34,515 bases of DNA, taken from Gallionellaceae bacterium. GTDB lineage: Bacteria > Pseudomonadota > Gammaproteobacteria > Burkholderiales > Gallionellaceae. Shown in pieces: positions 24,232 through 31,329 of this stretch. A program made the position numbers and the translations under genes. The first letter of the stretch is position 1, and each line of letters starts with the position of its first letter. The stretch spans positions 1-34,515 of the forward strand of contig DAIDMQ010000025.1 of assembly GCA_027448945.1 (NCBI GenBank), in the 5' to 3' direction. Below the pieces are notes generated by a model. The model saw nothing but the letters and a program-made list of their open reading frames with translations, was not told the origin of the DNA and did not search any database.

Positions 24232-25498
24232 CATTAGAAAACGTCCAGATAATGGTCTACTATTTTTTGACTTTCGATTTCAGGGCGTTCGCTGCCGCGA
24301 ACAAACTGCATTGCCTGATACCGTCGCCAATCGCAAAAAAATTCAAAAAGTTTTAGATGCGATTGAAGCAGATATAGCGACAGGCACTTTTGAATATCGC
24401 AAATATTTCCCTTCCGGAAAAAGCGCAGATAAGTTCGAAGCTAAAACCAAACCATCAGTTGCCGCAACGCTCGAAACGCTAGATCAAACTACACCAGAAG
24501 CTACACCGCAAACCAATAGCAATGATCCGTTCTTTAAGGACTTTGCCGAGACATGGTTTACTGAAAAAGAAGTGGAATGGCGTCGCTCTCATCGCGTGTG
24601 CATTCGCTTTGATATGGACAAACTACTGTTGCCGACATTCGGGAATAAGGTGGTCAGCCAAATCACTAAATCAGATGTCCTTGCATTCCGCACTACACTC
24701 GCCAAAGTCCAGGCGCGGGGCAAGGAAACCACTTTATCTGCTCGCCGTATCAATAAGATTTTAGTCCCATTGCGGCAAATCCTTAACGAAGCAGCCGACC
24801 GCTTTGATTTTCGCACACCCTTTCATAACGTCAAACCGTTAAAGATCAGGAAGGTTGATATCAAACCCTTCTCCTTGGAAGAGGTGCGCACCATCATTGA
24901 CGCTGTTCGGCCTGACTTTAAGAGCTACTTCACGGTACGGTTCTTTACGGGTATGCGCACAGGTGAAGCCGACGGCTTGAAATGGAAGTACGTCGACTTC
25001 GATCGCAGGATTATTTTGATTCGTGAGACTGTCGTATTGGGTGAGGAGGAGTACACCAAGAACGATGGCTCCCAACGCGATATCCGCATGTCACAGGTTG
25101 TCTACGATGCCTTGCGGAGTCAAGAGGCGGCTACGCGCAATGCTTCGCAGTTCGTATTCTGCAACTCGATAGGCAAGCCCTTAGACCACAAGAACGTGAC
25201 GAATCGGGTTTGGTATCCCCTCCTACGTTTCCTCAATCTAGAAAAGCGTCGTCCTTACCAATGCCGCCATACGGCTGCAACACTCTGGTTAGCCGCTGGA
25301 GAGAACCCTGAGTGGATCGCAACTCAGATGGGGCATTCAACGACTGAAATGTTGTTCCGCGTGTATTCACGCTATGTACCGAACCTTACTCGTCAAGACG
25401 GCAGCGCCTTCGAACGCTTGATGCTCCAAAGCGGAGCGACTTCGCCAGTCAGCAGTACAAATGAAACCTCAAATTCTCAGGAGAATCACCATGCTTAA
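24224..25498 (+). CDS. Phage/ICE-type tyrosine integrase with DUF3596 Arm domain
   Basis: The 424-aa integrase has an N-terminal Arm-binding domain (residues 1-50; SIRKRPDNGLLFFDFRFQGV, DUF3596 type) and a linker rich in Thr and Pro. A core-binding domain (about 105-205) and the catalytic domain follow, with R245 (GMRTGE), the YQCRHT motif where Tyr replaces the usual first His, H of GHST, and a nucleophile at Y381 (VYSRY). That Tyr variant is common in this subfamily, so activity is expected. It integrates an element at an att site, probably near 23340-23400. It overlaps the excisionase-like gene upstream and the OB-HD gene downstream. Confidence 0.9.
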   Translation: MSSIRKRPDNGLLFFDFRFQGVRCREQTALPDTVANRKKIQKVLDAIEADIATGTFEYRKYFPSGKSADKFEAKTKPSVAATLETLDQTTPEATPQTNSNDPFFKDFAETWFTEKEVEWRRSHRVCIRFDMDKLLLPTFGNKVVSQITKSDVLAFRTTLAKVQARGKETTLSARRINKILVPLRQILNEAADRFDFRTPFHNVKPLKIRKVDIKPFSLEEVRTIIDAVRPDFKSYFTVRFFTGMRTGEADGLKWKYVDFDRRIILIRETVVLGEEEYTKNDGSQRDIRMSQVVYDALRSQEAATRNASQFVFCNSIGKPLDHKNVTNRVWYPLLRFLNLEKRRPYQCRHTAATLWLAAGENPEWIATQMGHSTTEMLFRVYSRYVPNLTRQDGSAFERLMLQSGATSPVSSTNETSNSQENHHA

Positions 25499-26462
25499 TG
25501 AAAACACTATCCCTCAGGTCAATGCATTCCCACCGATATTCCGCGTAGCCTCTACAAGCTGCCTTCCTGCCACTAACGGTAAGGGCGTAGAGTACAAGGT
25601 CAAGTTGTACCATGACGATGTTCAGATGACGGTTAGCTATAGTGCAGCGCAACCTGATATCCGTCTCAAGGTTGATCATCTTGTTTCGGTGCGCTGGAAG
25701 CTTCCTATCGTTTATGTAGAGGGGGCAATCCAGATTTCACGTTTAGTCCTGCTGGAGAAGCCGGTCAAAGGCTTTAACATTTTTGAGACAGTGCCGCCTC
25801 GTTGGGTTAAAGACCGCACTCTGATTCATCGCGCTAAACAAGCGCTGGATGCGCTACCAACCAATCTGCATCAACTGATTACGGCTGTGTTGTGGGACGG
25901 TAAGCGCTTTTGTCGATTTTGCGTAGGTCCGTCATCGATTGAGTATTTACCTGCATTGAAGAATGAAAATCTACTTCACACCGTTCAGGTCACTGAGATA
26001 GTTAAGCTCATCTCTCCGCACTACCCCACTGCGCATCAAGGTATCGCGCTGGCTTCAGCGCTGTTACATGACGTCGGTAAGGCCGCAGGTTACACAGCGA
26101 ATGCTCGTGATGTTTGGGAGCTATCAGAACGCGGTCGTTATGTCGGAAATCGTTACACAGTCATCGAGTGGATCACTGAGGCACGCTCAACGAATCGAAT
26201 CATGATAAGTGACAAGGAGTATCTGTCCCTCGTTCATTCTCTCATTTCTGCACCGAACACTGAGTGGTTGGGGTTCTTGCCGCCTGTTACTGAGGAAGCG
26301 AGGATCCTAGATGTGGCGATGAGGTTGAGCGATGAACCCAATATGATTAGCTTGCTCAGAAAGCATAAAGAGTTATGGGGAACCAAGCACATTACATCAA
26401 CCAACTCATTCCCAAACTTACAGAGCCTAATTAGCAAGAGTAAGTCTAGCAAGATAGCGTAG
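25491..26462 (+). CDS. OB-fold plus HD-domain protein, YhaM-like
   Basis: The 323-aa protein starts at the ATG overlapping the integrase end by 8 bases, after CAGGAG. An OB-like barrel (about 15-105) is followed by helices. The HD domain has a first His in NLLHTVQ, then ALLHDVGKA as the HD pair. OB followed by HD in about 315 aa is the plan of the 3'-5' exonuclease YhaM, so a metal-dependent nuclease or phosphohydrolase is likely. MobH relaxases also carry HD-type domains near integrases, but their other parts are absent. Coupling to an integrase suggests a role in processing the excised element. Confidence 0.6.
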   Translation: MLNENTIPQVNAFPPIFRVASTSCLPATNGKGVEYKVKLYHDDVQMTVSYSAAQPDIRLKVDHLVSVRWKLPIVYVEGAIQISRLVLLEKPVKGFNIFETVPPRWVKDRTLIHRAKQALDALPTNLHQLITAVLWDGKRFCRFCVGPSSIEYLPALKNENLLHTVQVTEIVKLISPHYPTAHQGIALASALLHDVGKAAGYTANARDVWELSERGRYVGNRYTVIEWITEARSTNRIMISDKEYLSLVHSLISAPNTEWLGFLPPVTEEARILDVAMRLSDEPNMISLLRKHKELWGTKHITSTNSFPNLQSLISKSKSSKIA

Positions 26463-26518
26463 TGATAGTAGGATTGAGCTGCGTAGGTGTGATCGTCATT
26501 TACGCAGCACACATCACT
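26461..26518. other. Interrupted inverted repeat after the OB-HD gene
   Basis: AGTGAT pairs with ATCACT on the outside, and GCTGCGTA (26478-26485) pairs perfectly with TACGCAGC (26501-26508) inside. No T run follows, so it is not a standard terminator, though it could stop transcription with Rho or protect the 3' end. The rest of the gap to 26719 holds only the probable DUF488 promoter region. Confidence 0.4.
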
Positions 26519-26719
26519 CAATACCAATCGCGAGCTTTAGCCAATATGCTGCCAATATGTTCGGCGGTTTTGTCATAGATAGATGAGCTCCAATCAAAAA
26601 GACAGCTCTGATGCCTTGTACTATCAAAGAGATGCAGGTAACAGCGGACTATTGATGAGATCAGCGCTCGTCAGCAACGCGATCCTCCGTTAAAATGGAC
26701 TACTATAGGGATGACTACA

Positions 26720-27202
26720 ATGACTGTTTTTACCATCGGCTACGAAGGACTTGATATTGACGCGTTTATGTCGCTGCTCACCGAGCACGGCATCGACACG
26801 ATTGTCGATGTCCGCGAATTACCGCTATCGCGCAAACCCGGCTTCTCAAAGAAGGCTCTAGCTAACATTCTGAACATTTCTGGGCGCGAGTATGTCCACA
26901 TGGTGGATCTGGGCTGCCCAAAACTCGTGCGCGATCGCTATCGCGAAGACGGGAACTGGAAGCGCTATACCGAAGGCTTCTTAAAGTACCTCAAGACGCA
27001 AGACGACGCCGTCGCCGAGCTTTCTGCCTTGGCTACAACTTCGAACTGTGCGCTGCTTTGCTATGAGGCTGACTCTAATTTTTGTCATCGATCAATGGTG
27101 GCGAACGCAGTCAAGGACTACTGCGGTGCGCGTGTTACGCACATCAAGGCATCCACTAAAACAGCGAAGCCTGCGGCGTTTCCTCAACTGGCTTTCGCTT
27201 AG
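26720..27202 (+). CDS. DUF488 family protein
   Basis: The protein begins MTVFTIGYEGLDIDAFMSLL, the diagnostic DUF488 opening. DTIVDVRELPLSRKPGFSK follows, then LGCPK and ALLCYEADSNFCHRSMVANA with a Cys-x5-6-Cys-His-Arg site. DUF488 proteins are small, probably enzymatic, and of unknown reaction; the conserved Cys-His-Arg suggests a nucleophile or phosphate-binding site. The second ATG (26720) is preferred because the AGGG ribosome site abuts the first one. Its last 47 bases overlap the end of the converging 276-aa gene. Confidence 0.85.
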   Translation: MTVFTIGYEGLDIDAFMSLLTEHGIDTIVDVRELPLSRKPGFSKKALANILNISGREYVHMVDLGCPKLVRDRYREDGNWKRYTEGFLKYLKTQDDAVAELSALATTSNCALLCYEADSNFCHRSMVANAVKDYCGARVTHIKASTKTAKPAAFPQLAFA

Positions 27203-27986
27203 GTGGATATATCAGGCTGATGATCAGCCATTGGTCTTGAAACCGGTGCTGATTGCCCATCAAGAACATCAACTCCTTAGCTCCAAGATCTGCTTCTAAC
27301 TTTGCTCTGAACGGCTTCTGCCAATCAGCGCCGTGGCTTCTCTGACAGTTCCAGTAAAGGACTCCGGCCTCCCAGTCCACGATCTTGTGTTTGAATTCTT
27401 TCTCGCCCTCAGGGGTGTCGCACACATATCGGTAGTAAAAATCAAATGGCACTTTTCGCAGCGTCTGCGTCATCTTTTTGACTTCGAGATCGCTAAACAG
27501 CTGGCCTTGCATTTCATAGCTCAGTAGTTTTTCACGCTCTTCGTCAGTCCAATCAGAATTTCTCGCATCGACTATTTCCAGCGATACCAGCCTCTTGGGG
27601 CGCATCAGTGCCAGCGACACGTTAGTTTCAAGGCGATCTGCCTCAAGACCATCAAAATTCGTAAATGTCGGAAGTTTCTCGATCCATGGCCAACGCGCAT
27701 CCCATTGCTTTTTGGGATCGATCACGTCTCCGCAGTTGATCGTATCAACGAAGACTTTGTGACTTTCTGCCCGGTGATCCTTGTTTGCCTTTTCGACGCG
27801 CACCTCAATCCACTGCCATTTCTTGAACTTCTGCCCCTCCTCGATCAACCTGAATGGCACAGGATACAAACGCCGCATCACCCCATGTTCGTTGATGCCT
27901 GCGACGCATGACGTTTCGACGTGTTGTGCACTGGGCGACGGGTATGTCTTTGCTAGGATCAATATGCGTTCTACTTGCGAAGCCAT
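27156..27986 (-). CDS. Conserved protein of unknown function, DUF488 neighbour
   Basis: The 276-aa soluble protein opens MASQVERILILAKTYPSPSA, then CVAGINEHGVMRRLYPVPFR and a W-rich strand (WQWIEVRV). The middle holds ALMRPKRLVSLEI, and the end GNQHRFQDQWLIISLIYPP. It looks like a compact alpha/beta enzyme or nucleic-acid-binding protein. I do not recognise a named family. AAGGGG lies upstream of the ATG at 27986. It converges on the DUF488 gene and shares 47 bases with it. Such tight tail-to-tail packing suggests long joint inheritance. I recall similar pairs, but this is unverified. Confidence 0.65.
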   Translation of the reverse strand: MASQVERILILAKTYPSPSAQHVETSCVAGINEHGVMRRLYPVPFRLIEEGQKFKKWQWIEVRVEKANKDHRAESHKVFVDTINCGDVIDPKKQWDARWPWIEKLPTFTNFDGLEADRLETNVSLALMRPKRLVSLEIVDARNSDWTDEEREKLLSYEMQGQLFSDLEVKKMTQTLRKVPFDFYYRYVCDTPEGEKEFKHKIVDWEAGVLYWNCQRSHGADWQKPFRAKLEADLGAKELMFLMGNQHRFQDQWLIISLIYPPKRKPVEETPQASLF

Positions 27987-28093
27987 CAACCACCCCTTCT
28001 CAATAGCAAAATCCGACCGATTATCCTATCGCATCGTAACCTTGGGGTTTTCGGCCAACGATTCCCAAGGTTGTGCATTCAATGAAGCTAGAA

Positions 28094-29182
28094 CTACCTA
28101 TTTCCACCTTTGACACCTTCCGAAGCGACTGCCGCCACATGACCTTTTTGTATGCCGGATTGTTTAGCTGAGCGTTGTTTTTCTAGCTGAACAACTTGAG
28201 CACGCAAGGATTCAAGTTCTCGTTCAATCTGGAGTCGTTTTTCTGATTCTGCGTTCTGCAATTTAAGAACATCACTTTGCCATTTGTCATTTGCCACATT
28301 ATTTCCGCCATCCTGAACGTAGGACGCGATTCCAATACCGAGGGCGAACACAGCCAGCACAGCGGACACCACCACTGACACAACGGCGATCTTAAGCTGA
28401 TGACGTGTGTCTTTATCCGCTTTTTCACTCCGTGCATCAAAGCGGAGCAGGAAGTCACTTGCTGCCTTAGTCAGGTCTTGTAACAGCTTTGCTGATTGAG
28501 CAGTCATTTCTCCCGTCAAGCGAGACATCTCCAGCTCTTCCTTACGTTCGCGCGCAATTCGTGATTGGTGCTCATTCATTATTTTGAACGTTTCATGAGC
28601 TCGTGAATTATCAGCTTCGAACTGAGCCACATGAGGTGCCGAGAATTTATCGAATGCCTTCAATGACTCGCCAAGGGTGAAGCTACTCAATTTGACCTGT
28701 TCAAGTAACTTGCTAGCCGGAGACATCGCATCAAGGCATAACTTTTCAAATTTATGGCGATGCTGCTCAATCATGGCATTCAACATTCGCTCAAGATAGG
28801 CGATAGCGGATTCGCCTTCAAGCCGAACTATGGTGGACTTTCCCTTACCATTTTGCACATCCTTAAAGGCTGCAATCGCAATATAAGCATCGGCAATCGC
28901 TTCCAATTCATCAGCAGATAGTTGTTCAACTATCTCGCTGGGTAATGGCTCCCTTTTTTCCTGAATCTCGGCTTGATTAACCAAGCTGGCAATACGGGGC
29001 AATAAACCACGGAATCTGACTAAGGCATCCCCGCCGGAAGACAGGCGCTTAAACTCGTCGAGGTCACCTGCGTTGGCCGGATATAAATGGATGGTGTTGA
29101 TGCCGCATACCACCGTTGCCTGTGGCTTCGCCCGCAGCATAAGCTGCTCGAGACTTATCCCCTTCTTCGGCTCGTCAGTCAT
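28094..29182 (-). CDS. Membrane-anchored coiled-coil protein of unknown function
   Basis: The 362-aa protein has a soluble, helical N-terminal part (1-260) with LSADELEAIADAYIAIAAF and a long amphipathic stretch. One clear membrane helix spans about 264-288 (IAVVSVVVSAVLAVFALGIG). A predicted coiled coil follows at about 303-340 (ESEKRLQIERELESLRAQVV). No enzymatic motif is visible. It begins 30 bases after the GmrSD-like stop, on the same strand, so it is probably co-transcribed with it. A membrane sensor or anchor for the restriction enzyme, or an independent abortive-infection protein, are both guesses. Confidence 0.7.
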   Translation of the reverse strand: MTDEPKKGISLEQLMLRAKPQATVVCGINTIHLYPANAGDLDEFKRLSSGGDALVRFRGLLPRIASLVNQAEIQEKREPLPSEIVEQLSADELEAIADAYIAIAAFKDVQNGKGKSTIVRLEGESAIAYLERMLNAMIEQHRHKFEKLCLDAMSPASKLLEQVKLSSFTLGESLKAFDKFSAPHVAQFEADNSRAHETFKIMNEHQSRIARERKEELEMSRLTGEMTAQSAKLLQDLTKAASDFLLRFDARSEKADKDTRHQLKIAVVSVVVSAVLAVFALGIGIASYVQDGGNNVANDKWQSDVLKLQNAESEKRLQIERELESLRAQVVQLEKQRSAKQSGIQKGHVAAVASEGVKGGNR

Positions 29183-29212
29183 ATGCTCTACGAATGTAAG
29201 CGGGACAGATAC

Positions 29213-31312
29213 TCACTCCGTCACTCTCTCATACGCCTGACGCACGACATTGATTGCAGCCGGTATGTCGTTCAATGATTCCAGCGTGTAGATCACCCCG
29301 CCAGACTCCATTGCACCGATGATGAATGCATACTGCGTTGCGTCTTCGCTCTTGTCAGATGAATCCTCACATTCGGCAAAATCCAGATTCAGCAACAAAG
29401 TCAGGCGCTGCTTGCGCGGAATGATTTCCACGAAGAAATCAAACACGCGGTAAATCACACTGCGATCATTCGGCAGTTCAACGACATCGCTACCGAGAGC
29501 CTGTATCTGTGGCTGGATGGCATCGAACAGTTGCTTGGCCGTCACATCGAATTCGACATTCTCAATATTGAAATTGGCCGCTAGTGCCTTGTATTCCTCG
29601 AGCTCGCGCTGCTTCACGGCCAAAGGATCAACCACCAGTGGCTGCCACACTCCCAGTGCTTTCTCAGCCAGTTGCTTGCCGCGCTGCTCAATAGCAGCAG
29701 CTGTCCATTCCGACTGCTCACGGATAAATTTATTCAGACGCAGCGGGCTATCGCAGAACCCACCGGCAATCTTTTGCTTCTCCGCAAATGACCGGTCGCT
29801 GTAGGTCGAGTTGTAGCCGGTCAGTGTCAAATTCCCAAGACGATGCAACCATGTCTCCTGCACCACCTGCCAATCGTTTCCGAGCATCGTTCGCCACTCT
29901 GGGCGCAAATCCTCGTTCTGCGGCATGACGTGCTCAATGGTGAACAAAGAGGTGTCGATGCGCTCCTTACTGAAATTTTCCAAGCGATCCAGCAGGTAGA
30001 AGCAGGTGCGCATGTCGTAGATATCGCGTGTTTCCAGCGCCTCGCGGAACTCAGCATCAGTCGGGAAGCGGCGCTTTTTGCCCTGGCGATACAACGCCAC
30101 TTTGAGGCTCAATAGCGGCTGTGACTCGGTGATGCGATAAGCAAGACTGGCGAAAATCTGACCCAAGCTGCGGGTTTGCATGTCGCACACCGAGCGCCTG
30201 AAAACAAAGCTCTCCAGCAACTCGATGGCCTCGACGAATTCGTCGGCACTCAATGTTTTGGCCCGGTCATGGTAGTCGTAAAGGGTCAGCACCACTGGCG
30301 ATGCAACCTCAATCAGCGAACGCAGGCGAGCAAATGCCTCTTTTAAAGCAGGCTGTTTTTCCTGCCCCAGACTGAATGCCGTGTAGTAAGTGCCAAAGCG
30401 ACGCAGATCGCTCAAGATGCCATCCACCCCGCATTTATCTACAGTGCGCAAGAAAAAGCTACGGAACTCGTGGTAAATCTCTGCGGCTTTCAGTGGCGTG
30501 CCTGGTCGCAATTGCAGCGTCAGGAAATCCTTCACGAACTTGTCGAACTCAGTTCGATAACGGCGACCAAACGCATGTTCGATCGGCTGCCAGTACTCCT
30601 CATAAAGTTGCGTCTGCGAAGTCTCATCCAAGCGCATCAGTACAAAATTTCGGATCAGATCGGCCTGAGTCAGATCGACCCCGGTGGAGTTCAAACTCTC
30701 GAAGATCATCTGCGGATCATCCTGTCCGCGCGTCAGGCAGACATCTACGACCACAAGCTTCTTGATACCCGCATACACAATTTGCACATCAGCTTTCGAT
30801 ACCAAATCGCGCAGAAAATTGTAATTTTCCTTTATGCGCTCTGATGCGGCATCTGGAATGCCTTTGCCGTCAAGCCGAGAAATCAGCGTATCGTGATCTG
30901 CCCGCCGCAGATGCAATTTGTGCCTGCGATCCCCTTTACCGTGGCGATTCCGTAGATAGTAATCATCCAATTCCTCAGGCGTAGATACTTCGCCCAAATC
31001 CTCACCGGCATCTTGCAACTCTTTGATCCGATCACGGAGGGCAATCAACAACAGTGTCAGCGTCGTCATCCGCTGTTGACCATCAATCAGCAACCAGCGC
31101 GTTATTGCCGCACTATTGTCCTCTGCCGCCACATAGACCACAGAGCCAAGGAAATGACCTTTGACTTTAGGATCACTACCGACCCGGATTACGTCTTTCC
31201 ACAACTGCTGACAGTGCTTTGTCCCCCAGCTATAGTCACGCTGAAAAATAGGCACGATGAACTGCTTAGCGCCCTCCAGCAAACTGGTTACAAGTGTGTC
31301 TTCGGCTTTCAT
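29213..31312 (-). CDS. GmrSD-like type IV restriction enzyme (DUF262-DUF1524)
   Basis: The 699-aa protein has the DUF262 ParB-like NTPase domain at its start: PIFQRDYSW (21-29) and the signature DGQQR (77-81), with ESLNSTGVDLTQADLIRN near 205. The DUF1524 HNH nuclease follows: IEHVMPQ (about 456-462) and LGNLTLTGYNSTYSD (about 495-510). The C-terminal 115 residues resemble DUF5655. GmrSD enzymes cut phage DNA carrying modified cytosines, using NTP. All key motifs are present. GAGGTGA precedes the ATG. It lies 17 bases after res copy 2 and 30 bases before the membrane coiled-coil gene, so the three likely form one minus-strand operon. Confidence 0.88.
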   Translation of the reverse strand: MKAEDTLVTSLLEGAKQFIVPIFQRDYSWGTKHCQQLWKDVIRVGSDPKVKGHFLGSVVYVAAEDNSAAITRWLLIDGQQRMTTLTLLLIALRDRIKELQDAGEDLGEVSTPEELDDYYLRNRHGKGDRRHKLHLRRADHDTLISRLDGKGIPDAASERIKENYNFLRDLVSKADVQIVYAGIKKLVVVDVCLTRGQDDPQMIFESLNSTGVDLTQADLIRNFVLMRLDETSQTQLYEEYWQPIEHAFGRRYRTEFDKFVKDFLTLQLRPGTPLKAAEIYHEFRSFFLRTVDKCGVDGILSDLRRFGTYYTAFSLGQEKQPALKEAFARLRSLIEVASPVVLTLYDYHDRAKTLSADEFVEAIELLESFVFRRSVCDMQTRSLGQIFASLAYRITESQPLLSLKVALYRQGKKRRFPTDAEFREALETRDIYDMRTCFYLLDRLENFSKERIDTSLFTIEHVMPQNEDLRPEWRTMLGNDWQVVQETWLHRLGNLTLTGYNSTYSDRSFAEKQKIAGGFCDSPLRLNKFIREQSEWTAAAIEQRGKQLAEKALGVWQPLVVDPLAVKQRELEEYKALAANFNIENVEFDVTAKQLFDAIQPQIQALGSDVVELPNDRSVIYRVFDFFVEIIPRKQRLTLLLNLDFAECEDSSDKSEDATQYAFIIGAMESGGVIYTLESLNDIPAAINVVRQAYERVTE

Positions 31313-31329
31313 TGATTAATCACCTCACT

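Noticed and set aside
23599..26462. Intact prophage
   Set aside because: There is a repressor, excisionase and integrase set, but no capsid, terminase, tail, replication or lysis gene anywhere in the window.
26695..26713. ACTATAGGG, resembling the end of a T7 promoter
   Set aside because: Only nine bases match and the upstream half of the consensus is absent. It is chance next to the DUF488 start.
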